Below are positions 9,057-18,679 of a stretch of DNA of 57,082 nucleotides, piece after piece; within the stretch, counting starts at the first letter, position 1; each line of letters begins with the position of its first letter. Made by a program: the position numbers and the translations under genes. Under the pieces are notes generated by a model that did no database searches, was not told where the DNA came from, and saw nothing but the letters and a program-made list of their open reading frames with translations. The stretch covers positions 141,722-198,803 of the forward strand of contig NZ_CDBT01000004.1 in assembly GCF_000819765.1 (NCBI RefSeq), written 5' to 3'. The stretch is from Aeromonas bivalvium. GTDB taxonomy: Bacteria > Pseudomonadota > Gammaproteobacteria > Enterobacterales > Aeromonadaceae.

Positions 9057-9773
9057 ATGAACACTGACGCCAACGTCGATCTGACAGAAATTGCCAAATT
9101 CGAAGCCATCGCCTCCCGCTGGTGGGACATGGAGGGAGAGTTCAAGCCACTGCATCAAATCAACCCGGTGCGCCTTGACTGGATCACCGACAAGAGCGGC
9201 GGCCTGTTTGGCAAGCGCGTGCTCGACATCGGCTGCGGCGGCGGCATCCTCTCCGAGAGCATGGCCCGCCGTGGCGCCCGGGTCACCGGCATCGACATGG
9301 GCAAGGAGCCCCTCGGGGTCGCCCGCCTGCACGCCCTGGAGCAAGGGGTGGAGCTGGAATACCGCCAGATGACCGCCGAGGAGCACGCCAGCGAAGCCCC
9401 CGGCCAGTACGATCTCGTCACCTGCATGGAGATGCTCGAGCACGTGCCGGATCCGGCCTCGGTGCTGCGGGCCATCGCCACCCTGGTGCGACCGGGTGGC
9501 CGGGTGGTGGTCTCCACCATCAACCGCAATCCCAAGTCGTTCCTGATGATGATCGTCGGCGCCGAGTACCTGATGAAGATGGTGCCCAAGGGCACCCATG
9601 ACCACAAAAAATTCATCACCCCCGCCGAGCTGTGTCGCATGGGTGAGCTGGCGGGCCTGCTGGTACGGGACATGAGCGGCGTGCACTATTCGCCGCTGAC
9701 CGGCCACTTCAAGCTGGGGGCGAATGTCGACGTCAACTACATGGTGGAGTTCATCCGCCCGGAGCTAGGTTGA
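9057..9773 (+). CDS. ubiG: Ubiquinone biosynthesis O-methyltransferase UbiG
   Basis: UbiG performs both O-methylations in ubiquinone synthesis using S-adenosylmethionine. The start at 9057 ([16 protein letters not shown]) gives 238 aa, against 240 in E. coli. The SAM-binding motif [13 protein letters not shown] (about 59-71), the acidic loop VTGID and the family block [21 protein letters not shown] are present. A 30-residue in-frame upstream extension lacks support and is not used. It is divergent from gyrA with a 186-bp gap. Its stop codon overlaps the start of the next phosphatase gene (TGATG), so the two are probably cotranscribed and coupled. Confidence 0.97.
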   Translation: MNTDANVDLTEIAKFEAIASRWWDMEGEFKPLHQINPVRLDWITDKSGGLFGKRVLDIGCGGGILSESMARRGARVTGIDMGKEPLGVARLHALEQGVELEYRQMTAEEHASEAPGQYDLVTCMEMLEHVPDPASVLRAIATLVRPGGRVVVSTINRNPKSFLMMIVGAEYLMKMVPKGTHDHKKFITPAELCRMGELAGLLVRDMSGVHYSPLTGHFKLGANVDVNYMVEFIRPELG

Positions 9774-10459
9774 TGAGCGCCCCTCACCCCATGCTCCTGC
9801 GCTGCGTGCTGTTCGATCTGGACGGCACCCTGCTCGACACGGCCCCGGATCTCGGCGCCGCCGTCAACCATGTGCTGGTGAGCGAAGGGTTTGCCCCCCT
9901 GCCCGAGGCCATCATCCGCCAGACCACTTCCCACGGGGCGCTGGGGCTGCTCAGGGCAGGCCTTGGGGACGAATTGCTGGAAGAGCTCGGTGCCAGCCGC
10001 CTGCGCACCGCCCTGCTCGACTACTATGCCGCCAACCTGTGCGTCGGCACCCGCCCCTATGAGGGGATGCTGGATCTCATCGAGTGGCTCGACGAAAACG
10101 CGCTGCCCTGGGGCATAGTCACCAACAAGCCGGGTTTTCTCACCGAGCCCCTGCTGGCCGCCCTGCCGGCACTGGCCAGCTGTGGCGTGACCGTGAGCGC
10201 AGACACCCTGCCGGTGCGCAAGCCAGACCCCGCCCCCATGTTCTTTGCCTGCGAGCGGCTCGGGATCCCGGCGAGCCAGTGCCTCTACGTGGGGGATCAT
10301 GTGCGCGACATCGAAGCGGGTCGCAATGCTGGCATGCGCACCGCGGTAGCGGGCTGGGGCTATCTGAGCGAGGACGAGGATCCCGCCGCCTGGGGCGCGG
10401 ATCTGCACTTTGATACGGTACAGGCCCTGCACCACTGGCTGCGCTACGAGCTGGGCTGA
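9773..10459 (+). CDS. HAD phosphatase, MupP/Gph-like
   Basis: The 228-aa product has the HAD signature FDLDGTLLDTAP (nucleophile Asp and general acid Asp), the motif II threonine in VTNKPGF, the lysine in RKPDPAP and the acidic pair in VGDHVRDIEAG. The late motif GYLSEDEDPAAWGAD resembles the Pseudomonas MurNAc-6-phosphate phosphatase MupP, which also sits next to ubiG. Phosphoglycolate phosphatase (Gph) is the alternative. MupP acts in cell-wall recycling, making MurNAc for UDP-MurNAc salvage. The ATG overlaps the ubiG stop by one base. The E. coli gyrA-ubiG-nrd region lacks this gene. Confidence 0.8.
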   Translation: MSAPHPMLLRCVLFDLDGTLLDTAPDLGAAVNHVLVSEGFAPLPEAIIRQTTSHGALGLLRAGLGDELLEELGASRLRTALLDYYAANLCVGTRPYEGMLDLIEWLDENALPWGIVTNKPGFLTEPLLAALPALASCGVTVSADTLPVRKPDPAPMFFACERLGIPASQCLYVGDHVRDIEAGRNAGMRTAVAGWGYLSEDEDPAAWGADLHFDTVQALHHWLRYELG

Positions 10460-10810
10460 ATCATCGCTGTCCGGGCAGGGGGTCATCATCGTCCTCCTGC
10501 CCCCTCCTCCATCGGGCCCTGACTGCGCACCATCGCCGCCGCCCCTCAACAACCGGCGAGCTCCCCCGTCAGGGGCCCGGGTATGAGCAATTCCCTGCCC
10601 CCTGTTGCGATCACTTTTGGCGCGGATCGCACAGGGATTGTGCAAGGATCCGAGGGGCGATGGCGGCTAGTAAAAAGGGTCTGGTTTCGCAAGCAAAAAA
10701 AGTTATTTTAATTTTCCATCTTTGATCCCGGGGCACGGATTTCAGGGAGCGGACGAAGGAAAACCCGTTCGCTGTGAGTAGTCACTAACAGTTGCCATGA
10801 CACCCACAAT

Positions 10811-10819
10811 TTATCCACA
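10811..10819 (+). promoter_or_regulatory. DnaA box in nrdA upstream region
   Basis: TTATCCACA is an exact match to the high-affinity DnaA box. In E. coli, DnaA binds the nrdAB promoter and links dNTP supply to replication initiation. Here it lies 183 bp before the nrdA start and just upstream of the NrdR boxes. Confidence 0.7.
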
Positions 10820-10856
10820 GCCCTCTCCCCATCCATGCGTTGCAAAGCGGTGACGA

Positions 10857-10903
10857 CCTCACTATCTTGTAGCTCGCATTCAAAATAACACTACATCTTG
10901 TGT
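10857..10903 (+). promoter_or_regulatory. Pair of NrdR boxes upstream of nrdA
   Basis: Box 2 (10888-10903) is ACACTACATCTTGTGT, about 14/16 to the NrdR consensus. Box 1 (10857-10872) is CCTCACTATCTTGTAG, weaker at about 10/16. Their offset is exactly 31 bp, three helical turns, the spacing expected for cooperative NrdR binding. NrdR represses ribonucleotide reductase genes when dATP is high. The count of matches was made by eye. Confidence 0.75.
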
Positions 10904-11001
10904 CTCACCGCATATCGTCCCACTAGAAAAGAGGGGCGGGTCTGCTTGCTTGTCAAGCTTTGCGATGAGTTTTTCGGGAATCAACAAAAGGTCATCAGCC
11001 A

Positions 11002-13269
11002 ATGAACTTGTTTGTGACGAAGCGTAACGGCCACAAAGAACCCATCGATCTGGACAAGATCCACCGCGTGCTCGACTGGGCCGCCGAGGGACTCGACAAC
11101 GTGTCGGTCTCCCAGGTGGAGCTCAAGTCCCACATCCAGTTCTATGACGGCATCCGTACCGCCGACATCCACGAAACCGTCATCAAGGCCGCTGCTGACC
11201 TTATCTCCGAGCAGAGCCCGGACTACCAGTACATGGCTGCCCGCCTGGCCATCTTCCATCTGCGCAAGAAGGCCTACGGCCAGTTCGAGCCGCCCCACCT
11301 CTATCAGCACGTCGCCAAGCTGGTGGACATGGGCAAGTACGACAAGCATCTGCTGGAGGACTACACCCAGGCCGAATTCGAGGAGCTCAACGCCCACCTC
11401 GACCACTGGCGCGACATGGACTTCTCCTACGCCGCAGTCAAGCAGCTGGAAGGCAAGTACCTGGTGCAAAACCGCGTCACCGGCGAGATCTACGAGAGCC
11501 CGCAGTTCCTCTACATCCTGGTGGCGGCCTGCCTCTTCTCCAAGTATCCGAAAGATACCCGTCTGAGCTACATCAAGCGCTTCTACGATGCGGTCTCGAC
11601 CTTCAAGATCTCCCTGCCCACCCCCATCATGAGCGGTGTGCGCACCCCGACCCGTCAGTTCAGCTCCTGCGTGCTGATCGAGTGCGATGACAGCCTGGAT
11701 TCCATCAATGCCACCGCCAGCGCCATCGTGCGTTACGTCTCCCAGCGTGCTGGCATCGGCATCAACGCCGGTCGCATCCGTGGCCTGGGCAGCCCCATCC
11801 GTGGCGGCGAAGCCTTCCACACCGGCTGCATCCCCTTCTACAAGTACTTCCAGACTGCCGTGAAGTGCTGCTCCCAGGGCGGCGTGCGCGGCGGGGCGGC
11901 CACCCTGTTCTACCCCCTGTGGCACACCGAGGTGGAGAGCCTGCTGGTACTGAAGAACAACCGCGGCGTGGAAGAGAACCGGGTCCGTCACATGGACTAC
12001 GGGGTGCAGATCAACAAGCTGATGTACCAGCGCCTCATCAAGGGCGGTGACATCACATTGTTCTCCCCGTCCGATGCACCTGGCCTGTACGACGCCTTCT
12101 TCGCGGATCAGGACAAGTTCGAGCAGCTCTACGTCAAGTACGAGCAGGATCCGTCCATTCGCAAGAAGACCCTCAAGGCGGTGGATCTCTTCTCCCTGAT
12201 GATGCAGGAGCGTGCCGGCACCGGTCGCATCTACATCCAGAACGTGGATCACTGCAACACCCACAGCCCGTTCGATCCGGCCGTGGCGCCGGTGCGCCAG
12301 TCCAACCTCTGCCTCGAGATTGCGCTGCCCACCAAGCCCCTCAACAACGTGGATGACGAGAATGGCGAGATTGCCCTGTGCACCCTCTCTGCCTTCAACC
12401 TCGGCGCCATCGAGAAGCTGGACGATCTGGAAGAGATGGCGGATCTTGCCGTGCGTGCCCTGGACGCCCTGCTCGACTATCAGGACTACCCGCTCAAGGC
12501 CGCCCAGAAAGGCAGCATGAACCGCCGCACCCTGGGCATTGGCGTCATCAACTACGCCTACTACCTGGCGAAAAACGGCGCCCGCTACTCCGACGGCTCC
12601 GGTCTGGCACTGACTCACCGCACCTTCGAGGCGATCCAGTACTACCTGCTGAAGGCCTCCGTGCAGCTGGCCCGCGAGTTCGGCCCCTGCCCGGCCTTTG
12701 GCGAGACCACCTATGCCCAGGGGATCCTGCCCATCGATACCTATAAAAAGGATCTGGACGCCCTTTGCAACGAGCCGCTGCACCTGGACTGGGAAGCGCT
12801 GCGCAACGACATCAAGACCGTGGGTCTGCGCAACTCCACCCTGACCGCCCTGATGCCCAGCGAGACCTCCAGCCAGATCTCCAACGCCACCAACGGCATA
12901 GAGCCGCCCCGCGGCCTGGTGTCGGTCAAGGCCTCCAAGGACGGCATCCTCAAGCAGGTGGTGCCCGAGTACGAGCGTCTCAAGGATCAGTACGAGCTGC
13001 TGTGGAAGCAGCCGAGCGTCGACGGTTACCTGCAGCTGGTCGGCATCATGCAGAAGTTCGTGGACCAGGCGATCTCCGCCAACACCAACTACGACCCGGC
13101 CCGTTTCGAAGGCAACAAGGTGCCGATGAAGCAGCTGCTCAAGGACTTGCTGACCGCTTACAAATACGGCCTCAAGACCCTCTACTATCACAACACCCGT
13201 GATGGTGCGGACGACACCCAGACCGATCTGCAAGATGACGGTTGTGCGGGTGGGGCTTGCAAGATATAA
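11002..13269 (+). CDS. nrdA: Ribonucleoside-diphosphate reductase class Ia, alpha subunit
   Basis: NrdA holds the active site and allosteric sites of aerobic ribonucleotide reductase, reducing NDPs to dNDPs. The 755-aa product (761 in E. coli) has an N-terminal ATP cone starting VTKRNGHKEPIDLDKI. The redox cysteine is in FSSCVLIE, the active-site N/C/E in SNLCLEIALP and the second cysteine in IALCTLSAFN. The C-terminal relay pair is C748 and C753 (CAGGACKI). The upstream region carries NrdR and DnaA boxes. nrdB follows after 81 bp. An intact ATP cone implies dATP inhibition. Confidence 0.98.
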   Translation: MNLFVTKRNGHKEPIDLDKIHRVLDWAAEGLDNVSVSQVELKSHIQFYDGIRTADIHETVIKAAADLISEQSPDYQYMAARLAIFHLRKKAYGQFEPPHLYQHVAKLVDMGKYDKHLLEDYTQAEFEELNAHLDHWRDMDFSYAAVKQLEGKYLVQNRVTGEIYESPQFLYILVAACLFSKYPKDTRLSYIKRFYDAVSTFKISLPTPIMSGVRTPTRQFSSCVLIECDDSLDSINATASAIVRYVSQRAGIGINAGRIRGLGSPIRGGEAFHTGCIPFYKYFQTAVKCCSQGGVRGGAATLFYPLWHTEVESLLVLKNNRGVEENRVRHMDYGVQINKLMYQRLIKGGDITLFSPSDAPGLYDAFFADQDKFEQLYVKYEQDPSIRKKTLKAVDLFSLMMQERAGTGRIYIQNVDHCNTHSPFDPAVAPVRQSNLCLEIALPTKPLNNVDDENGEIALCTLSAFNLGAIEKLDDLEEMADLAVRALDALLDYQDYPLKAAQKGSMNRRTLGIGVINYAYYLAKNGARYSDGSGLALTHRTFEAIQYYLLKASVQLAREFGPCPAFGETTYAQGILPIDTYKKDLDALCNEPLHLDWEALRNDIKTVGLRNSTLTALMPSETSSQISNATNGIEPPRGLVSVKASKDGILKQVVPEYERLKDQYELLWKQPSVDGYLQLVGIMQKFVDQAISANTNYDPARFEGNKVPMKQLLKDLLTAYKYGLKTLYYHNTRDGADDTQTDLQDDGCAGGACKI

Positions 13270-13350
13270 CCGCCAACAAACATTGATTGACACCGAGCGG
13301 GAGCCAAGCCTCCCGCTTCCCCGTTTCTGCCTGTTAAGACATTGGATATC

Positions 13351-14484
13351 ATGGCCTATTCAACTTTTTGCCAAACCCAGAACGACCAGCTCAAGGAACC
13401 TATGTTCTTCGGTCAATCGGTCAACGTGGCCCGTTACGATCAGCAAAAATATGACGTGTTCGAACGGCTGATCGAAAAGCAGCTCTCCTTCTTCTGGCGC
13501 CCGGAAGAGGTGGACGTCTCCCACGACCGCATCGATTACCAGGCGCTGCCGCCCCACGAGCAGCATATCTTCATCTCCAACCTGAAGTACCAGACCCTGC
13601 TGGACTCCATCCAGGGCCGCAGCCCGAACGTGGCCCTGCTGCCCTTGGTCTCCATCCCGGAGCTGGAGACCTGGATCGAGACCTGGGCCTTCTCCGAGAC
13701 CATCCACTCTCGCTCCTACACCCACATCATCCGCAATATCGTCAACTCCCCTTCCCAGGTGTTTGACGATATCGTGACCAACGAGCAGATCCTGAAACGG
13801 GCCGGCTCCATCAGCCATTTCTATGACGATCTGATAGAGGCGACCGCCCTCTACAACCTGCACGGTGAAGGGACCCACACAGTCGCTGGCCGCGAGCTGA
13901 CCATCAGCCTGCATGAGCTCAAGAAGAAGCTCTATCTGTGCCTGATGAGCGTCAACGCCCTGGAGGCGATCCGCTTCTACGTCAGCTTCGCCTGTTCGTT
14001 TGCCTTCGCCGAGCGCGAGCTGATGGAAGGCAACGCCAAGATCATCAAGATGATCGCCCGTGACGAGGCACTGCACCTGACCGGCACCCAGCACATGCTG
14101 AACCTGATGCGCAGCGGCCAGGACGATCCCGAGATGGCCGAGATAGCGCAAGAGTGCGAACAGGCCTGCTTCGACATCTTCAAGGAAGCGGCGGAGCAGG
14201 AGAAGGAGTGGGCCGAGTACCTGTTCCAGGATGGCTCCATGATAGGCCTGAACAAGGACATCCTCTGCCAGTACGTGGAATACATCACCAACCTGCGCAT
14301 GGCTGCCGTCGGCCTGCAACCGGCCTTTGCCGGTGCCAAGCAAAACCCTATCCCCTGGATCAACACCTGGTTGTCCTCCGACAACGTCCAGGTCGCCCCG
14401 CAGGAAGTGGAAGTGAGTTCCTACCTGGTGGGTCAGATCGACAGCGAAGTGAGTCACGAAGATCTGGGTGACTTCGAGCTGTGA
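13351..14484 (+). CDS. nrdB: Ribonucleoside-diphosphate reductase class Ia, beta subunit
   Basis: NrdB carries the di-iron centre and stable tyrosyl radical needed by NrdA. The start [20 protein letters not shown] (13351) matches E. coli and gives 377 aa. Iron ligands are visible in [12 protein letters not shown] (Glu, His, and Tyr122-type radical tyrosine) and [12 protein letters not shown] (Glu, His). The C-terminus ends in acidic sequence and FEL, the peptide that docks on NrdA. An alternative TTG three codons upstream is unlikely. The stop overlaps the yfaE start by four bases (GTGA). Confidence 0.98.
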   Translation: MAYSTFCQTQNDQLKEPMFFGQSVNVARYDQQKYDVFERLIEKQLSFFWRPEEVDVSHDRIDYQALPPHEQHIFISNLKYQTLLDSIQGRSPNVALLPLVSIPELETWIETWAFSETIHSRSYTHIIRNIVNSPSQVFDDIVTNEQILKRAGSISHFYDDLIEATALYNLHGEGTHTVAGRELTISLHELKKKLYLCLMSVNALEAIRFYVSFACSFAFAERELMEGNAKIIKMIARDEALHLTGTQHMLNLMRSGQDDPEMAEIAQECEQACFDIFKEAAEQEKEWAEYLFQDGSMIGLNKDILCQYVEYITNLRMAAVGLQPAFAGAKQNPIPWINTWLSSDNVQVAPQEVEVSSYLVGQIDSEVSHEDLGDFEL

Positions 14485-14813
14485 GGGAGTGCCTGCTGGC
14501 GCCGGCGCAACCCGGACAACGGCGCGAGGACGAGGCCAGGGGCCCCGCCCTCATCCATAGCCGGCACGGTGCCCTGGCGGCCCGACCGGGGGAGACCCTG
14601 CTCGATACCCTGGAGCGCCATGGCCAGCGGGTGGAATTCCAGTGCCGCAGCGGTTATTGCGGTGCCTGCCGCACCCCCCTGCTGGCGGGTCGGGTACACT
14701 ATCCCGAGCCGCCCCTGGCCTTCGTCCCGCCGGGCCAGTGCCTGCCCTGCTGCTGTCACCCCCAGGGCAACGTCAGCCTGGATCTGGCTCACGGGACTGA
14801 GCCATCTTCATGA
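14481..14813 (+). CDS. yfaE: 2Fe-2S ferredoxin for NrdB maintenance (YfaE)
   Basis: The plant-type ferredoxin pattern [13 protein letters not shown], followed by a late cysteine in LPCCCHPQG, gives the four cluster ligands. E. coli YfaE reduces the NrdB di-iron site to regenerate the tyrosyl radical, and its gene follows nrdB as here. The start is a GTG overlapping the nrdB stop (GTGA), giving 110 aa against 84 in E. coli. The extra length is an Arg/Pro/Ala-rich N-terminus. No internal ATG fits better, but the true start could be an internal GTG or TTG. Confidence 0.9.
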   Translation: MRECLLAPAQPGQRREDEARGPALIHSRHGALAARPGETLLDTLERHGQRVEFQCRSGYCGACRTPLLAGRVHYPEPPLAFVPPGQCLPCCCHPQGNVSLDLAHGTEPSS

Positions 14814-14817
14814 GCCA

Positions 14818-14845
14818 AGAGCCCTCAGCCGAGGGCTTTCTCTTT
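14818..14845 (+). terminator. Terminator of nrdA-nrdB-yfaE
   Basis: The GC stem GCCCTC/GAGGGC (14821-14836) has a 4-nt AGCC loop, followed by TTTCTCTTTTC, directly after the yfaE stop. Confidence 0.8.
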
Positions 14846-14916
14846 TCTCTCTTCTTCTCTCCCCGGCCCCCTTTTAGCCTTCGTCCCAGCGGCCCTAGGG
14901 TGCGTACACCCGCCAT

Positions 14917-14941
14917 AAAAAATGCCCTCCGAAGAGGGCAT
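14917..14941 (-). terminator. Terminator of sstT
   Basis: The stem ATGCCCTC/GAGGGCAT has a CGAA (UUCG on the transcript) loop. On the minus strand it is followed by a six-T run, 35 nt beyond the sstT stop. Confidence 0.85.
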
Positions 14942-14975
14942 GTTCCTTGTCGCACCAAGGGTGCCGAGTGTGGAC

Positions 14976-16223
14976 TCAGACGTTGCGGCTGGTTGCAGGC
15001 TGGCCCTGCAGGCTCTCATCCTCGGCCATGCAGGCCGCGGCAGTGAACAGCACGTCGGTGGAGCTGTTGAGGGCCGTCTCGGCGGAGTCTTGCAGCACGC
15101 CGATGATGAAGCCGACCGCGACCACCTGCATGGCGACATCGTTGCTGATGCCAAACAGGCTGCAGGCGAGCGGGATCAGCAGCAGGGAGCCGCCAGCCAC
15201 CCCGGAGGCGCCGCAGGCACTGATAGTCGCCACCACGGAGAGCAGCACGGCGGTCGCGATATCCACCTGCAGACCCAGGGTGTGCACGGCCGCCAGGCTC
15301 AATACAGTGATGGTGATGGCGGCGCCGGCCATGTTGATGGTGGCTCCGAGCGGGATGGAGACCGCATAGGTGTCTTTGGGCAGCTTGAGCTTCTCGCACA
15401 GCGCCATGTTGACCGGGATGTTGGCGGCGGAGCTGCGGGTAAAGAAGGCGGTCACGCCGCTCTCTTTCAGGCAGGTCAGCACCAGGGGATAGGGATTGCG
15501 CTTTATCTTCCAGAACACGATGAGCGGGTTCACCACGAAGGCGATGAACAGCATGCAGCCGATCAGCACGGCCAGCAGGTGCGCATAGCCGAGCAGGGCA
15601 TCGAATCCGGTCTCCGCCAGGGTAGAGGCGACCAGGCCCAGGATGCCGAGCGGGGCGAAGCGGATCACCAGCTTGACGATGGTGGAGATGCCACCAGACA
15701 GATCGGAGACCAGGGCCTTGGTGGTGTCACTGGCATGACGCAGCACGACGCCAAGGGCGATGGCCCAGCCCAGGATGCCGATATAGTTGGCGTCCATCAA
15801 TGCCTTGACCGGGTTGCTCACCAGGTTGAACAGCAGAGTCTGGAGCACTTCGGTGATGCCACCCGGGGGGGTGATATCGGCCGTGTTGGCGACCAGGTGC
15901 AGGCTGGAGGGGAACAGGAAACTGGCCAGCACAGCTACCAGGGCCGCCGCAAAGGTGCCAAACAGGTAGAGGCCCAGCAGCGGGCGAATATTGGTCTTCT
16001 GGCCCTGCTTGTGGCCCGTGATGGCGGCGATCACCAGCACGAAGACCAGGATGGGGGCCACGGCCTTGAGGGCTCCGACGAACAGGCCGCCGAGCAGGCC
16101 GGCGGATTTGGCCCACTCAGGCGCAAACAGTGCCAGCAGGATACCGGCAATCAGGCCGACCAGGATCTGGCTGACCAGGCTGGTACTATTTACCAAACGA
16201 AGGAGGGGGTGTTGTTGTGTCAT
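14976..16223 (-). CDS. sstT: Serine/threonine:sodium symporter SstT
   Basis: This inner-membrane transporter of the DAACS family imports L-serine and L-threonine with Na+. The 415-aa product (414 in E. coli) has about eight membrane helices plus two re-entrant loops. Family motifs [13 protein letters not shown] (serine-rich hairpin) and [19 protein letters not shown] are present, as is [19 protein letters not shown]. The start [10 protein letters not shown] is preceded by AGGGA at suitable distance. It is monocistronic, with its own terminator. Confidence 0.95.
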   Translation of the reverse strand: MTQQHPLLRLVNSTSLVSQILVGLIAGILLALFAPEWAKSAGLLGGLFVGALKAVAPILVFVLVIAAITGHKQGQKTNIRPLLGLYLFGTFAAALVAVLASFLFPSSLHLVANTADITPPGGITEVLQTLLFNLVSNPVKALMDANYIGILGWAIALGVVLRHASDTTKALVSDLSGGISTIVKLVIRFAPLGILGLVASTLAETGFDALLGYAHLLAVLIGCMLFIAFVVNPLIVFWKIKRNPYPLVLTCLKESGVTAFFTRSSAANIPVNMALCEKLKLPKDTYAVSIPLGATINMAGAAITITVLSLAAVHTLGLQVDIATAVLLSVVATISACGASGVAGGSLLLIPLACSLFGISNDVAMQVVAVGFIIGVLQDSAETALNSSTDVLFTAAACMAEDESLQGQPATSRNV

Positions 16224-16565
16224 CTATATAGTCCCTGTACACACGCGGTGTTTGAATCATTGAGTCCTGTGGCGACCATCTTCATTCGGCACTGACCGAA
16301 CAAACCTCCTGCTGCGGGCAGACCTTCTCTTGATGGGGTCCGTATTCCAGGCGGGGTCGCACCAAGGGAATATCCCATCTACGACAGGTTTTTTCCACAC
16401 ATACACCACGAAAATCCCATTTTACATCACAAAAAACCACAACAATTGAGTAACGCAATATCAACACCCGGATAAAGAAGGCTAAATATTGCCCACTCGG
16501 CACCAGGCAGCCCCCGGGTCATGGGTCAGGTGGTATCATGGTCCCTTTACTCAGGATGGCGCCCC
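16224..16565. other. 342-bp divergent sstT/recQ-like intergenic region
   Basis: The middle (about 16380-16470) is AT-rich and contains minus-strand T-rich sequence with a TAAAAT -10 candidate, probably the sstT promoter. No protein gene, palindromic operator or terminator stands out. Confidence 0.4.
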
Positions 16566-18494
16566 ATGATCTCCTCTTTGCTGCAACAACACTTCGGTTT
16601 CACCCAGCTCAGACCCGGCCAGGAGGCGGTGATGGCGCAGATCCTGGCCGGCCGCAGCGCCGCCGCCATCTTCCCGACCGGCTCCGGCAAGTCCCTCTGC
16701 TATCAACTGCCGGCCCTGGCCCTGCCCCACCTCACCCTGGTGATCTCCCCCCTCATCGCCCTGATGCAGGATCAGCTGGCCTTTCTCAAGAGCAAGGGCA
16801 TAGCGGCGGCGGCACTGGACTCGAGCCTGAGCCCGGCGCAGAGTCGGGAGGTGATGGCCCAGATAGGATCGGACCAGCTCAAGATCCTGATGATCTCGGT
16901 CGAGCGGCTCAAGAACGAGCGCTTTCGCCGCTTCATCGCCACCGTGCCCATCTCCCTGATGGTGGTGGATGAAGCCCACTGCATCTCGGAATGGGGCCAC
17001 AACTTTCGCCCCGACTACCTCAAGCTGCCCGAGCACAGGCGTGCCCTCAAGATCCCCCAGGTGCTGCTGCTGACCGCCACCGCCACCCGCGCCGTGATGC
17101 AGGACATGCAGCGCAAGTTCGACATAGACGATGACGGCCTGGTGGTGACCGGCTTCTATCGTCCCAACCTGGACTTGAATGTCTTGCCCATGGCGCCCGG
17201 GGCACGAGACGCCTGGTTGACGGAGGAGATGGCGCGCGCCCCCTCGGATCCGACCATCGTCTATGTCACCCTGCAGCACACCGCAGAGGCGTGCGCCGAC
17301 AGGCTGGCCAAAGCCGGCATCCGCGCCCGTGCCTATCACGCCGGACTTGGCGCCGATCTGCGCCAGACGATCCTGCACGACTTCATGAGCGGTCGACTCG
17401 ACTGCATCGTCGCCACCATCGCCTTTGGCATGGGCATCGACAAGGCCGATATCCGCCGGGTCATTCACTACGACTTGCCCAAATCCATCGAAAACTACAG
17501 CCAGGAGATAGGGCGCGCCGGACGGGATGGGCAGCTATCCCGCTGTACCGTGCTGGCCAACCGCACCCAGTTGCCCGTGCTGGAGAACTTCGTCTATGGG
17601 GATACGCCGGACAAGGCCGCCATCGCCCAGCTGCTGGCCCAGCTCCCCCCGGCTGGCGAGGCCTGGGAGTTCGTGCTGCTGCGCATCTCGAACGAGACCA
17701 ACATCCGCCAGCTTCCCTTGAAGACCCTGCTGGTCTACCTGGAGCTCAATGGCATCTTGAGCCCGGCCTACAGCTACTTTGCCGAGTATCGGTTCAAGTT
17801 CATCGCCGACAGGGACGCCATACTCGCCCGTTTCGATCAGGGGCGCCGTCACTTCCTCGAGGCCCTGTTCGCCAGCGCCCCCCAGGCCCGCAGCTGGTGC
17901 ACCATGGATTTCGAGGCGCTCTGGCAGGGTTATCAGGGGGAGCGTGGCCGCGCGGTGGCCGCCCTCGACTATCTGCAGCAGCAGGGCCTCATCGAACTCG
18001 AGAGCAAGCAGATGACCGAGGTCTATCAGGTACAACGCACGCCCGCCTCCCTGGATGCCCTCGTCGACGAGCTCCATGGACTGTTCGTGCAAAAAGAGCA
18101 GAGCGAGCTGGCCAGGTTGCAGGCCCTGCTCGCCTTCTTTACCTCATCGGCTTGCCTGAGTCAGACCCTGGCCCGCCATTTTGCCGATGAGCAGGCCCCC
18201 GCCCGCTGCGGCCACTGCTCGGTTTGCCGCGGTCAGGTGGCCCACTTGCCCCCAGAGCCGATGGCGCCACTGCCCAACGAGGCGGGGATCCGCGCCTGGT
18301 GCGATCCCCTGGCGAGCCAGTTGCCAAGCCCCGAACCCAGGATCCTGACCCGCTTCCTGTGCGGGATCAGCACCCCCCTCACCACCCGCCTCAAGGCGGG
18401 CAAACTGGCCGGCTTTGGCCGGCTGGGCGACATCCCCTTCGCCCGGGTGCTCACCCTGGTCGCACAGGCCTATGGGCACCACGGCCCCCACTAG
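16566..18494 (+). CDS. RecQ-family DNA helicase without HRDC domain
   Basis: This superfamily II 3'-5' DNA helicase has 642 aa. The helicase core (about 10-330) shows Walker A FPTGSGKSLCYQLP, DEAHCISEWGHNFRP, TATAT and IGRAGRDGQ. A winged-helix-like region (about 370-520) follows. A zinc site CLSQ...CGHCSVC (about 530-553) lies near the C-terminus, and the last 90 residues show no HRDC domain. Canonical RecQ has zinc site, winged helix and HRDC in that order, so the arrangement here differs. Start 16566 has AGGATGG upstream; 15 in-frame residues before it are dropped. It is probably a second RecQ-type enzyme for recombination or fork repair. Confidence 0.85.
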   Translation: MISSLLQQHFGFTQLRPGQEAVMAQILAGRSAAAIFPTGSGKSLCYQLPALALPHLTLVISPLIALMQDQLAFLKSKGIAAAALDSSLSPAQSREVMAQIGSDQLKILMISVERLKNERFRRFIATVPISLMVVDEAHCISEWGHNFRPDYLKLPEHRRALKIPQVLLLTATATRAVMQDMQRKFDIDDDGLVVTGFYRPNLDLNVLPMAPGARDAWLTEEMARAPSDPTIVYVTLQHTAEACADRLAKAGIRARAYHAGLGADLRQTILHDFMSGRLDCIVATIAFGMGIDKADIRRVIHYDLPKSIENYSQEIGRAGRDGQLSRCTVLANRTQLPVLENFVYGDTPDKAAIAQLLAQLPPAGEAWEFVLLRISNETNIRQLPLKTLLVYLELNGILSPAYSYFAEYRFKFIADRDAILARFDQGRRHFLEALFASAPQARSWCTMDFEALWQGYQGERGRAVAALDYLQQQGLIELESKQMTEVYQVQRTPASLDALVDELHGLFVQKEQSELARLQALLAFFTSSACLSQTLARHFADEQAPARCGHCSVCRGQVAHLPPEPMAPLPNEAGIRAWCDPLASQLPSPEPRILTRFLCGISTPLTTRLKAGKLAGFGRLGDIPFARVLTLVAQAYGHHGPH

Positions 18495-18648
18495 GCGCCA
18501 CAGCGAGCGTGGCGGCCCTCACGCACTTGCCACACCATCTAGCGTCCGCACAGGGCGCGTCTGCGACATGACATCGATCGTCATCAGCGACACAGGGGAT
18601 CATAAGAAGGGGGTCTGTGGCTCCCCCGGCATCGGTCTGGAGACGCTG

Positions 18649-18679
18649 AAAAAATAAGACCCTCGCGGATGCGAGGGTC
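18649..18679 (-). terminator. Orphan terminator on minus strand
   Basis: A perfect 9-bp GC stem GACCCTCGC/GCGAGGGTC with a 4-nt loop is followed, on the minus strand only, by TTATTTTTTC. The plus strand has no T run after it. No minus-strand protein gene lies upstream, so it must end some other transcript. Confidence 0.75.

Larger units (their letters stand above)
10460..11001 (+). other. 542-bp upstream region of nrdAB
   Basis: This gap carries the regulatory region of nrdA: a perfect DnaA box at 10811 and two NrdR boxes 31 bp apart. Farther upstream are a short inverted repeat GCACA-N5-TGTGC (about 10629-10643) of unknown role and an AT-rich stretch at about 10690-10720. I see no gene. Confidence 0.6.

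Noticed and set aside
10981..13293. 770-codon minus-strand frame opposite nrdA
   Set aside because: Antisense shadow of nrdA; it would also cover the nrdA start region.
18656..18670. Plus-strand AGACCCTCGCGGA resembles the start of E. coli RyhB
   Set aside because: Identity is limited to one arm of the terminator stem; RyhB's conserved core and a Fur box are absent.
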